A stretch of 14,065 nucleotides of DNA from contig CAKUEZ010000053.1 in NCBI GenBank assembly GCA_934646965.1, forward strand, positions 1 through 14,065, written 5' to 3'. Positions 7,533 through 14,065 of the stretch are shown here, in pieces. This DNA is from an uncultured Collinsella sp. Lineage in GTDB: Bacteria; Actinomycetota; Coriobacteriia; Coriobacteriales; Coriobacteriaceae. Under the pieces are notes generated by a model that was not told where the DNA came from, did no database searches, and saw nothing but the letters and a program-made list of their open reading frames with translations. Every line of letters begins with the position of its first letter. Position 1 is the stretch's first letter. The position numbers were made by a program, and so were the translations under genes.

Positions 7533-7554
7533 GCACTTTACGCTATCAAAGTGC
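7533..7554. promoter_or_regulatory. Inverted repeat upstream of the amidohydrolase gene (possible operator)
   Basis: GCACTTT (7533-7539) and AAAGTGC (7548-7554) are exact inverted copies with an 8-base spacer (ACGCTATC), a 22-base site of the size bound by dimeric regulators. The spacer contains the start of a possible -10 (TATCAA, 7544-7549), although no good -35 lies at the right distance. It is about 30 bases upstream of the ATG. As RNA it would form a 7-bp hairpin. Confidence 0.4.
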
Positions 7555-7573
7555 TTGCTGCAAAAACGTTACT

Positions 7574-7579
7574 GGAGGG
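7574..7579 (+). promoter_or_regulatory. Ribosome binding site that sets the amidohydrolase start
   Basis: GGAGGG lies five bases before ATG 7585. An in-frame TTG at 7531 would add 18 residues, but it has no such site and would place coding sequence over the inverted repeat at 7533-7554. The ATG is therefore preferred. Confidence 0.8.
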
Positions 7580-7584
7580 CATCT

Positions 7585-8886
7585 ATGGTACCAGCTCTGT
7601 CCGATCTTCAACCGCAACCAGCGCCTCGGGTTACCACGGCGGCACAGTCCGCTATCGGTGGTGGTCTGGTCAAAGAAGCTCAGGCATTTGCCGACGAGCT
7701 TGCCGCGTGGCGCCACGATCTCCATCGGACGCCTGAGCTCGGTAACAATCTTCCACAGACGTCTGCCTATATCCAGGCGCGTCTGGGCGAGATGGACATT
7801 CCCTATACCACGCTTGTCGACGGCTCCTGCGTTGTGGGCCTGATCGGCGCCGGTGCGTGCGCTGCCGCTCAGAGCGACGGTACGTGCACAGACGAGCGGG
7901 CGGGCACGGTTATCATGCTCCGCGGCGATATGGATGCCTTGCCTGTTGCCGAGGAGTCGGGCGAGCCTTTTGCCTCCACCAATGGCTGCATGCACGCCTG
8001 CGGCCACGACATGCATGCGACGGCCCTGCTCGGCGCGGCCCGCCTGCTTAAAGGCCGCGAGGCTGAGCTTGTAGAGGCCAACGCCACGGTCAAGCTGCTT
8101 TTCCAGCCGGGCGAAGAGACCTTTGAGGGCGCTCGCGCCGCTATCGCCGAAGGCCTCCTGCAGAATCCCCGTCCCCAGGCGGCCTTTGCCATGCACGTTA
8201 ACAGCCAGTCGCCGGTTGGCCTGGTGCTCTATGGCAGCCCGGCACTTTCGGGCGTATACGGTTTTCGTATCACGCTCCAGGGCAAGGGCGGCCACGGTTC
8301 CAGCCCCGAAATCTGCATCGACCCCATCACGGCGGGCGTGCATGTGCACCTGGCACTTCAGGAGCTCATCTCCCGCGAGGTGCCGGCTGCCAAGGAAGTC
8401 GCACTGACCGTGGGTAAGTTCGCCGGCGGACAGGCGGCAAACGTCATCCCCGACACCTGCGTGCTCGAGGGAACGCTGCGCGGCTTCGATGTCGAGCTCA
8501 TGGCTCACCTCAAGACCCGCATCGCCGAGGTCGTCAACGGCGTGGCTGCAACGTATCGTACGCCGGCGACCATCGAGACGCTCTCTGACGTTCCGCCGCT
8601 CGTGCTCGACGACGATATGACCCAGGCCTCGCTTGGCTATGTGGGCGCGGTGCTGCCCAAGGCCGCCTTCCTGCCGCTGTTCCATGCTATGGCGAGCGAG
8701 GACTTTGCGCTTATCTCGAGCGAGATTCCGAGTGCGTACTTTACCGTGGGCGCGGCCGTGACCGACACGGACGAGCACTTTGCCCAGCACCATCCCAAGG
8801 CACGTTTTAACGATGCCGAGCTTCCCCTTGGCGCCGCGGCGTATGCAGCGGTTGCCCTGGGATTCGTAGCGGACCACAAGGAGTAA
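7585..8886 (+). CDS. M20D-family metallo-amidohydrolase (aminoacylase / N-acyl amino acid hydrolase type)
   Basis: The 433-residue product is a cytosolic M20D peptidase-family amidohydrolase (relatives: hippurate hydrolase, IAA-amino acid hydrolase, N-acetyl-diaminopimelate deacetylase). These use a two-metal centre to cleave an amide bond between an acyl group and an amino acid. All landmarks are present: RHDLHRTPELG (43-53), RGDMDALPVAEESGEPF (113-129), ACGHDMHATALLGAA (138-152) with metal ligands Cys139 and His141, LFQPGEE (172-178) with the catalytic Glu pair, His204 in AMHVNSQSP, GKGGHGSSPE (233-242) at the dimerisation domain, NVIPD (286-290), MASEDFA (369-375) and the C-terminal QHHPKARFND (401-410) with the last metal His. 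Residues 88-106 form a small insert (ACAAAQSDGTCTDERAG) between the early strands. It is followed after three bases by an MFS transporter, so substrate and transport are likely linked. The true substrate is unknown. Confidence 0.92.
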   Translation: MVPALSDLQPQPAPRVTTAAQSAIGGGLVKEAQAFADELAAWRHDLHRTPELGNNLPQTSAYIQARLGEMDIPYTTLVDGSCVVGLIGAGACAAAQSDGTCTDERAGTVIMLRGDMDALPVAEESGEPFASTNGCMHACGHDMHATALLGAARLLKGREAELVEANATVKLLFQPGEETFEGARAAIAEGLLQNPRPQAAFAMHVNSQSPVGLVLYGSPALSGVYGFRITLQGKGGHGSSPEICIDPITAGVHVHLALQELISREVPAAKEVALTVGKFAGGQAANVIPDTCVLEGTLRGFDVELMAHLKTRIAEVVNGVAATYRTPATIETLSDVPPLVLDDDMTQASLGYVGAVLPKAAFLPLFHAMASEDFALISSEIPSAYFTVGAAVTDTDEHFAQHHPKARFNDAELPLGAAAYAAVALGFVADHKE

Positions 8887-8889
8887 CCC

Positions 8890-10194
8890 ATGTCCCAGCA
8901 ACGTAAGTTCTTCCCCGGCTGGCTCGTGGTGGCCTCCGGCTTTGTGATCATGGCCACGTGCTACACCATCTTCGTCAACTGCATGAGCCTGTTTCAGCCG
9001 CTCATCGTCAGCGACTTGGGCATTTCTCTTGCTCAGTACAACATTTCTAATGCCATCTCCACGGTGGTGAGCGTTGTCGGCTCGCTTGTCATCGGCCATG
9101 TTGCCGATAGGGTGAGTGGCCGCGTCCTGGGCTCGCTCACCGTCATCGCCACCTCGGCGGTGCTCGTAGGCATGAGCTTTGTGGGCGAGCTTTGGCAGGT
9201 CTACGTGCTCTTTGCCGTTTCTGGTTGCTTTGCCGTGGCCTCGACCCGTCTGCTCATTAGCCTGGTGACCGCCAACTGGTTTACCGCCAAGCGCGGCCTT
9301 GCCATCTCCATTGCGCTTTCGGGTTCGGGCTTTGGCGGTGCCATTCTCTCGCCGATCGTGAGCTCGCTGATCGTGAGCGTGGGCTGGCGTTCCGCCTTCC
9401 TGGTGCTTGCCGCTGTATGCATTGTGGCAGCACTGCCCATTACGGCCTATTCCTTCCGCACCAAGCCCTCCGAGATCGGCCTCAAGCCGCTCGGCGAGAA
9501 CCCGGGCGATCCGTCCGCTTCCACCACGGGCGATAAAAGCGAGAAGGCAGCTCCCGAGGTCAGCGTGGGCTGGTCGCGCATCAAGAAGAGCCCGGCATTT
9601 TGGCTGCTCGTCGTCGCCTTCCTCTTTATGGGCCTGGTCAACGGCGCTATCCTGCCCAACCAGGTCACCAACATGACGAGCGTTACCGTCAACGGCGCCA
9701 AGATCGTCACGGGCGGTCACGACCCCATGTGGGCGGGCACCGTGCTTTCGGCCTACATGGTCACGGTCGTCATCGCCAAGATTTCGCTCGGTGCGATCTA
9801 TGACCGTTTTGGCCTGCGCTTTGGCAACGTGCTCGGCTCCATCGCCTGCATCATCGCGTGTATCGCGTTGTGCTTCCCGACGACGGACCTTGGCCCCATC
9901 GTGGCCGCGGTGAGCTTTGGTATCGGGACGTGCATGGGTACCATCACGCCCACCATCGCCGCGTCCAAGCAGTTTGGCATGGCCGACCTTGGTAAGGTCA
10001 CGGGCACTATCACCTCGCTCGAGATGGTCGGCGGCACCGTGGGCGCCATCGTCTCGGGCGTGCTGTTCGATGCTTCGGGCTCCTTTGCGAGCACCTGGAT
10101 CGTGTGCCTGGTGTGCTCCGTGGTCATGCTCGTATTCTTGCTAGCGTCCGAGCCCATCGCCGCCAAGCTGCGCGTGAGCGTGGCGGGGGAGTAG
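8890..10194 (+). CDS. MFS transporter, oxalate/formate antiporter or monocarboxylate-like
   Basis: The 434-residue protein is a 12-helix major facilitator carrier. Its pattern resembles the oxalate/formate antiporter and monocarboxylate groups: FFPGWLVVASGFVIM at the N terminus (7-21), motif A as GHVADRVSGR (69-78), NWFTAKRGLAISIALSGSGFG (129-149) around helices 4-5, and the half-repeat motif GAIYDRFGLRFG (301-312). A hydrophilic loop (about 190-228, with GDPSASTTGDKSEKAAPE) separates the two halves. Substrate is unknown; small organic anions are typical for the family. Start ATG 8890 has AAGGAG (8878-8883) six bases upstream, which overlaps the last codons and stop of the amidohydrolase gene. 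The three-base gap implies one operon, so the carrier may import the N-acyl compound or export the released acid (inference). Confidence 0.9.
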   Translation: MSQQRKFFPGWLVVASGFVIMATCYTIFVNCMSLFQPLIVSDLGISLAQYNISNAISTVVSVVGSLVIGHVADRVSGRVLGSLTVIATSAVLVGMSFVGELWQVYVLFAVSGCFAVASTRLLISLVTANWFTAKRGLAISIALSGSGFGGAILSPIVSSLIVSVGWRSAFLVLAAVCIVAALPITAYSFRTKPSEIGLKPLGENPGDPSASTTGDKSEKAAPEVSVGWSRIKKSPAFWLLVVAFLFMGLVNGAILPNQVTNMTSVTVNGAKIVTGGHDPMWAGTVLSAYMVTVVIAKISLGAIYDRFGLRFGNVLGSIACIIACIALCFPTTDLGPIVAAVSFGIGTCMGTITPTIAASKQFGMADLGKVTGTITSLEMVGGTVGAIVSGVLFDASGSFASTWIVCLVCSVVMLVFLLASEPIAAKLRVSVAGE

Positions 10195-10212
10195 GCGCCT
10201 GCCGCCCTTTTT
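10182..10212 (+). terminator. Weak possible terminator overlapping the MFS stop codon
   Basis: GGCGG (10182-10186) can pair with CCGCC (10202-10206), and five T (10208-10212) follow. The loop is 15 bases and contains the palindrome AGGCGCCT (10193-10200). The stem is short, so its strength is doubtful; the larger inverted repeats just downstream might end the transcript instead. Confidence 0.35.
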
Positions 10213-10227
10213 CGTTTGTCCCGCTCT

Positions 10228-10295
10228 GTCCGTGGCTGCCCCGGAAGCCGAATGGATGCTCGTACCGTCATTCGGTTTCCAAGGCGGCCACGGGC
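10228..10295. repeat. Long inverted repeat 1 between the MFS gene and hisS
   Basis: Bases 10232-10254 pair with 10269-10291 over 23 positions, with two G-U wobbles and two C-A mismatches in the + strand sense, and the stem extends outward to 10228 and 10295. The loop is 14 bases (10255-10268). The inner arm ends GCCGAATG / CATTCGGT, nearly the same as in the neighbouring repeat. No T-run follows it. It is either a palindromic repeat element or a transcript-end structure. Confidence 0.65.
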
Positions 10296-10314
10296 TACGA
10301 AACGGGTCACATGC

Positions 10315-10376
10315 CGCGGCGGTGCGTCTGGCCGAACGAGTTCCCATACCCTCGTTCGGTCAGACGCGCCGCCGTG
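10315..10376. repeat. Long inverted repeat 2 between the MFS gene and hisS
   Basis: Bases 10317-10340 pair with 10351-10374 over 24 positions with only two G-U wobbles and no mismatch on the + strand; the loop is 10 bases (10341-10350). The inner arm, GCCGAACG / CGTTCGGT, matches the inner arm of the first repeat except for one base. Its right arm runs into the place where a -35 for hisS would lie. Nothing in it is coding. Confidence 0.68.
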
Positions 10377-10392
10377 CTTTGCGTTTGTGCCG

Positions 10393-10398
10393 TATAAT
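10393..10398 (+). promoter_or_regulatory. -10 element of the hisS promoter
   Basis: A perfect TATAAT lies 43 bases before the hisS ATG. The -35 position (around 10370-10375) has no good TTGACA match and is covered by the right arm of the upstream inverted repeat. A start near 10405 gives a leader of about 36 bases, too short for a T-box. Confidence 0.6.
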
Positions 10399-10440
10399 GT
10401 CCACTACCTATGACGCGATACAAAAGAAAGGTGTTTGCCC

Positions 10441-11754
10441 ATGCAGGCACAGAAGGCGGAGGGAACCCGCGACCTTATCGGCGCCGAGATGCGCGCCTGG
10501 CAAAAGATGCAGCAGATTGCGGCCGGCGTGTTCGAGCCGTTTGGTTTTAAGCCCATCGAGACGCCCGCGATCGAGCAGGTGGACGTGTTTGTCCACGGCA
10601 TCGGCCAGTCGACCGACGTCGTGCGCAAGGAGATGTTCCGCGTGTTCAGCGGCGCCAACCTGGAGCGCGTCTTTACCGAGGGCACCGATACCAAGCTCAA
10701 GCCCAAGCAGCGCCTGGCCCTTCGTCCCGAGGGCACGGCAGGTGTGGTGCGCGCCGTCGTGGAGAACAACCTGGTGCCCCAGGGCTCCACGCCCTTTAAG
10801 GCGTACTACGCCGAGGCCATGTTCCGCGGCGAGCGTCCCCAGAAGGGCCGCCTGCGCCAGTTCCACCAGGTGGGCATCGAGTGGCTCGGTGCTCCCGATC
10901 CGGCAGCAGATGCCGAGTGCATCATCATGCTCATGGAGTTCTACAAGCGCCTGGGCTTCGATCTTTCCAAGCTTCGTCTGCTCATTAACTCGATGGGCGA
11001 CGCCCAGTGCCGTCCGGCCTATCGCGAGCAGGTCAAGCAGTTTATCCTCGACCACGCCGACGAGATGTGTGACGAGTGCCGCGAGCGTGCCGAGCTCAAC
11101 CCGCTGCGCGCCTTCGACTGCAAGAATGACCACTGCCGTGAGATTATGGCCACAGCCCCGCTGATGGGCGACAACCTGTGCGACGAGTGCCGCGAGCACT
11201 ACGAGCAGGTCAAGCGCTATCTGGACGCTGCCGGTATCGAGTATGTCGAGGATCCCACCCTGGTGCGCGGCCTGGACTACTACACCCGCACCGTCTTTGA
11301 GGTCGAGGCCCCCGGCGCCGGTGTCGGCTCCATCGGTGGCGGCGGTCGCTACGACGGCCTCGTTGAGCTCGAGGGCGGCAAGCCCACGGCCGGCGTCGGC
11401 TTTGCCGTCGGCTTTGAGCGCGCACTGCTGGCCCTGCAGGCCTTTGGCAGTGACCTGGGTGCCGAGGAGGCCCCGTGCGTCTACGTCGCCAACGCCGGCA
11501 AGGAGCTGCGTCAGAACGTCTTTGCCATTACGCAGGAGCTTCGCGCCGCAGGCATCGTGGCCGAGGCCGACTACCAGGGCCGCTCGCTCAAGGCCCAGTT
11601 TAAGCAGGCCGATAAGGTGGGCGCCAAGCTCATCCTGGTCCTGGGTGGCGACGAGCTTGCCGCCGGCAAGGTCAAGGTGCGCGACATGGAGAGCCACGAC
11701 GAGGTTCTCGCCGATCTGGACAACGTTGTCGAGGCGGTTCGCGAGCGCCTGTAG
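10441..11754 (+). CDS. hisS: Histidyl-tRNA synthetase (HisRS)
   Basis: The 437-residue class II synthetase charges tRNA-His with histidine in the cytosol. N-terminal QKAEGTRDLIGAEM (6-17 region) begins the catalytic core. Other landmarks are RLALRPEGTAGVVRAVVEN (91-109), motif 2 as FRGERPQKGRLRQFHQVGIEW (128-148), the histidine-binding LVRGLDYYTRTVFEV (274-288), motif 3 in GGGGRYDGLVELEGGKPTAGVGFAVGFERALLAL (299-332) and the C-terminal anticodon-binding domain. Residues 210-250 carry two CxxC pairs (Cys210/213 and Cys247/250) plus Cys227 and Cys232 around NPLRAFDCKND. ATG 10441 is preferred over the in-frame TTG 10435 because AAAGG (10427-10431) is well spaced for it. It has its own promoter and terminator and is not in an operon with its neighbours. 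Confidence is high. Confidence 0.97.
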   Translation: MQAQKAEGTRDLIGAEMRAWQKMQQIAAGVFEPFGFKPIETPAIEQVDVFVHGIGQSTDVVRKEMFRVFSGANLERVFTEGTDTKLKPKQRLALRPEGTAGVVRAVVENNLVPQGSTPFKAYYAEAMFRGERPQKGRLRQFHQVGIEWLGAPDPAADAECIIMLMEFYKRLGFDLSKLRLLINSMGDAQCRPAYREQVKQFILDHADEMCDECRERAELNPLRAFDCKNDHCREIMATAPLMGDNLCDECREHYEQVKRYLDAAGIEYVEDPTLVRGLDYYTRTVFEVEAPGAGVGSIGGGGRYDGLVELEGGKPTAGVGFAVGFERALLALQAFGSDLGAEEAPCVYVANAGKELRQNVFAITQELRAAGIVAEADYQGRSLKAQFKQADKVGAKLILVLGGDELAAGKVKVRDMESHDEVLADLDNVVEAVRERL

Positions 11755-11770
11755 CGCATCTTTTTGAGCT

Positions 11771-11805
11771 GCGGGACAGCTTAAGCGTCCCGCTCGTTGC
11801 GAGCG
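11771..11805 (+). other. Two overlapping short hairpins downstream of hisS
   Basis: GCGGGAC (11771-11777) pairs with GTCCCGC (11787-11793), and the centre AGCTTAAGC makes a near-complete palindrome. CGCTCG (11791-11796) pairs with CGAGCG (11800-11805) around TTG. The two share 11791-11793 and cannot both form fully. No T-run follows. Confidence 0.4.
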
Positions 11806-11811
11806 ATTGTT

Positions 11812-11853
11812 ACGGGGGTGTTTCGCTTTTATGCGGAATGCCCCCGTTTGTGT
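11812..11853 (+). terminator. Intrinsic terminator after hisS
   Basis: Bases 11812-11826 pair with 11833-11847 over 15 positions. All three deviations are G-U wobbles in the + strand RNA, and the loop is TTTTAT. The 3' side continues as a T-rich tail (TTTGTGT). It lies 58 bases after the hisS stop codon. Confidence 0.75.
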
Positions 11854-11937
11854 ATGCCGTCCACCGAGAAATACGACCATTTAGGGCAAAAACCCTTGCA
11901 ATGCAGAAAATACTTTTGTGTGGTAAAGCGCAATCAG

Positions 11938-11967
11938 TGTCGAAACTATTTCTCAAGTGCCTATAAT
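11938..11967 (+). promoter_or_regulatory. Promoter of ppc
   Basis: A perfect TATAAT occupies 11962-11967, preceded by a weak -35 candidate TGTCGA (11938-11943) at 18 bases. The start would fall near 11974, giving a leader of about 38 bases to GTG 12012. The AT-richer stretch 11860-11960 may hold other control sites, but I see none I can name. Confidence 0.55.
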
Positions 11968-11991
11968 GAATACCGCATGTTACGTGCATAG

Positions 11992-12007
11992 AAGGAGGAA
12001 TGGGAGG
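11992..12007 (+). promoter_or_regulatory. Two successive ribosome sites and two possible ppc starts
   Basis: AAGGAGG (11992-11998) is followed by ATG 12000, only one base away, and GGGAGG (12002-12007) is followed four bases later by GTG 12012, in the same frame. GTG is preferred because the first ATG is too close to its site. The ATG would add only four residues (M-G-G-N). Confidence 0.6.
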
Positions 12008-12011
12008 AAAC

Positions 12012-14065
12012 GTGGCTGAGAACCTAAGCAACCAGTCTGTACCCGAAGCCGCGGCGCGCGTCGCTGCCGTGGTCAACCGCCTCGTTAACCGAATCGGCTC
12101 GAATGCCGAGTCCAGGGAGCGTCTCGCCGAGATCGAGATCCCCGAGGAGCTGCGCGACAATCTGGCGCTGTTCCTGCGCCTGGAGCGTCGTGTGCTTAGC
12201 GAGTATGATCCTGAGATCGCGGACCTGTTCGACAAGATTCTGTCGGCCGAGATCGTGGCCAACGCCGGCAACCCCGGTACGCGTGCTGCCGACGAGGCCG
12301 TCGACGAGCAGGGCGTGCCCACTGCCGATGAGTCCACTGCCGTGGCATTCCGCGAGGTCGTCGATCTGATCGACAGTCTGCCGCTCGATAAGCAGCAGGT
12401 TATCGTCCGCGCCTTTACGAGCTTCTTCCATCTGGCAAACCTGTCGGAGGAGAACTACCGTGTGGCGCAGCTGCGCGAGCGCGAGGCCGGCGCGTCGACC
12501 GATACCGAGGTCGATCCCGCCAACGAACTCACCGTCGCTTACCACCAGCTGGTAGACGAGATGGGCGTCGAGGGCGCCAACGAGCTGCTCGGCAAGCTTG
12601 AGTTCCACCCCGTCTTTACCGCACACCCCACCGAGGCCCGTCGTAAGGCCGTCGAGGGCAAGATCCGCCGTATCTCCAACCTGCTGGAGGAGCGTCCGCG
12701 TCTGGGCGGCTCCGACCTGGTGGAGAACGAGCGCCATATGCTGCAGGAGATCGACGCACTGGTGCGTACGAGCCCCATCGCCCTCAAGAAGCCCACGCCG
12801 GTCGAGGAAGCCGATACCATCATCGACATCTTCGATAACACGCTGTTCGACGTCATCCCCGTCATCTATCGTCGTTTTGACGACTGGGTGCTGGGCGACA
12901 AGGCCGGCACCGTGCCGCCGCTGTGCCCGGCGTTCTTCCACCCCGGCAGCTGGATTGGTTCCGACCGCGACGGTAACCCCAACGTTACCGCCAAGGTGAG
13001 CCGCGAAGTCGCCGCCAAGTACTTCACCCATATGGTGCTCAAGCTCGAGGACAAGTGCCGTCGTATCGGCCGCAACCTGACGCTCGAGGCCGAGTACAGC
13101 AAGCCGTCGGCCGAGCTCATCAACCTGTGGAACCATCAGGTCGAGATGAGCGCCCAGTACACGGCCCGCGCCGAGCTCATCTCCGAGCACGAGCCGCATC
13201 GCGCCGTCATGCTCGTCATGGCCGACCGCCTGAACGCCACCGTGCGCCGCATCACCGACACCATGTACCACAGCGCCGATGAGTTCCTGGAGGATCTGCG
13301 CGTCGTCCAGCGTTCGCTGGCCGCCTGCGGTGCCGTCCGTGCGGCCTACGGTCCGGTCCAGACCATCATCTGGCAGGTCGAGTCCTTCGGCTTCCATATG
13401 GTCGAGATGGAGTTCCGTCAGCACTCCGTGGTGCACGCCCGCGCCCTCAAGGATATTCACGAGAACGGTATCCACGGCGACCTGCAGCCCATGACGCGCG
13501 AGGTCATCGACACCTTCCGTGCCATCGGTTCCATCCAAAAGCGCTACGGCAAGAAGATGGCGCACCGCTACATTATCTCGTTCACCAAGAGCGCCCAGCA
13601 TGTGGCCGACGTCTTTGAGCTTGCCCACCTGTCCTTCGCACACGAGGAGGACGTCCCCGAGCTCGACGTGATCCCGCTGTTCGAGCAGCTCGAGGACCTC
13701 GAGGGCTGCGTCGACGTGCTCGACCAGATGCTCACGCTGCCCGTGGTGCAAAAGCGCCTTGCCCAGACCAACCGCCGCATGGAGGTCATGCTGGGCTACT
13801 CCGACTCCTCCAAGGATGCCGGTCCTACCACGGCCATGCTCGCCCTGCACTCCGCACAGGAGCGCATCGCCAAGTGGGCCGAGAAGAACGATATCGACCT
13901 GGTGCTCATGCACGGTCGCGGCGGTGCCGTGGGCCGTGGCGGCGGTCCGGCCAACAAGGCCGTGCTGGCGCAGCCCAAGGGTTCGGTCAACTGCTTCTTT
14001 AAGCTTACCGAGCAGGGCGAGGTCATCTTTGCCCGTTACGGCAACCGCACGCTGGCTCAGCGCCA
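12012..14065 (+). CDS. ppc: Phosphoenolpyruvate carboxylase, 3' end outside the window
   Basis: The enzyme adds bicarbonate to PEP to give oxaloacetate and refill the TCA cycle, a key step for anaerobic fermenters making succinate. 684 complete codons are present; the family is usually 880-950 residues, so roughly the last 200 are missing. Catalytic landmarks are clear: FHPVFTAHPTE with catalytic His205 (E. coli His138), GSWIGSDRDGNPNVT (about 312-326), GYSDSSKDAG (595-604) and HGRGGAVGRGGGPA (634-647). The catalytic histidine sits about 67 residues later than in E. coli, because of an N-terminal extension and acidic inserts around AGNPGTRAADEAVDEQG and near EREAGASTDTEVDPANE. The preferred start is GTG 12012; ATG 12000 is possible. 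A TATAAT promoter lies 45 bases upstream. This reading frame stays open to the end of the window. Confidence 0.96.
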   Translation, partial: MAENLSNQSVPEAAARVAAVVNRLVNRIGSNAESRERLAEIEIPEELRDNLALFLRLERRVLSEYDPEIADLFDKILSAEIVANAGNPGTRAADEAVDEQGVPTADESTAVAFREVVDLIDSLPLDKQQVIVRAFTSFFHLANLSEENYRVAQLREREAGASTDTEVDPANELTVAYHQLVDEMGVEGANELLGKLEFHPVFTAHPTEARRKAVEGKIRRISNLLEERPRLGGSDLVENERHMLQEIDALVRTSPIALKKPTPVEEADTIIDIFDNTLFDVIPVIYRRFDDWVLGDKAGTVPPLCPAFFHPGSWIGSDRDGNPNVTAKVSREVAAKYFTHMVLKLEDKCRRIGRNLTLEAEYSKPSAELINLWNHQVEMSAQYTARAELISEHEPHRAVMLVMADRLNATVRRITDTMYHSADEFLEDLRVVQRSLAACGAVRAAYGPVQTIIWQVESFGFHMVEMEFRQHSVVHARALKDIHENGIHGDLQPMTREVIDTFRAIGSIQKRYGKKMAHRYIISFTKSAQHVADVFELAHLSFAHEEDVPELDVIPLFEQLEDLEGCVDVLDQMLTLPVVQKRLAQTNRRMEVMLGYSDSSKDAGPTTAMLALHSAQERIAKWAEKNDIDLVLMHGRGGAVGRGGGPANKAVLAQPKGSVNCFFKLTEQGEVIFARYGNRTLAQR

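Noticed and set aside
7546..9720. Open 724-codon frame on the - strand across the amidohydrolase and MFS genes
   Set aside because: It covers two proteins with clear conserved motifs on the + strand and has no recognisable domain; it is a codon-bias shadow.
10195..10440. T-box or other riboswitch in front of hisS
   Set aside because: The TATAAT sits only 43 bases before the ATG, so the leader is too short, and the inverted repeats lie upstream of the likely start.
10408..11880. Open 490-codon frame on the - strand over hisS
   Set aside because: It is a shadow of hisS that also runs through the hisS promoter and terminator.
11797..11991. 64-codon + strand frame between hisS and ppc
   Set aside because: It reads through the hisS terminator and the ppc promoter and resembles no protein I know.
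12024..13913. Open 629-codon frame on the - strand over ppc
   Set aside because: It is opposite intact PEPC catalytic motifs and has low-complexity, Gly/Val/Asp/Leu-rich composition.

Overview
The window is a GC-rich, densely packed chromosomal segment with seven genes, all on the + strand. The protein families and the style (htpG, two adjacent YhgE/Pip proteins, hisS with CxxC pairs, ppc, and intergenic palindromes) suggest an anaerobic actinobacterium of the Coriobacteriia, most likely a Collinsella-like organism. This assignment is inferred from general sequence character; there is no rRNA or other marker here. Long ORFs on the opposite strand are shadows produced by the high-GC codon pattern.

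Layout: (1) 1-885 is the C-terminal part of the chaperone HtpG, cut by the window start. (2) 886-1301 is a 416-base gap holding three inverted repeats and a possible promoter. (3) 1302-6284 is a two-gene operon of large YhgE/Pip membrane proteins that abut exactly (TAA directly followed by ATG), closed by a strong terminator near 6378-6413. (4) 6485-7468 is a single DMT/EamA-type transporter with its own terminator at 7481-7506. (5) 7585-10194 is a two-gene operon of an M20D metallo-amidohydrolase and an MFS transporter of the oxalate/formate-antiporter or monocarboxylate type, three bases apart. (6) 10195-10440 holds two large adjacent inverted repeats followed by the hisS -10 element. (7) 10441-11754 is hisS, followed by hairpins and a terminator. 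(8) 12012 to the end is ppc (phosphoenolpyruvate carboxylase), cut by the window end.

How the parts work together: htpG, hisS and ppc are housekeeping genes, each with its own signals. The amidohydrolase and MFS pair reads as an uptake/hydrolysis or hydrolysis/export unit for an N-acylated amino acid or a similar amide, with unknown substrate. The YhgE/Pip pair is the least understood unit. Both proteins have one N-terminal membrane helix, a long probably extracytoplasmic helical region and a C-terminal multi-helix membrane block, the same plan as the phage receptors Pip and YueB and the type VII secretion protein EsaA. The first carries an extra C-terminal two-helix module that its partner lacks.

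No CRISPR array, tRNA, rRNA, transposase or clear defence or toxin system was found. The most unexplained structures are the YhgE pair and the clustered palindromes in the two gaps at 886-1130 and 10228-10376.
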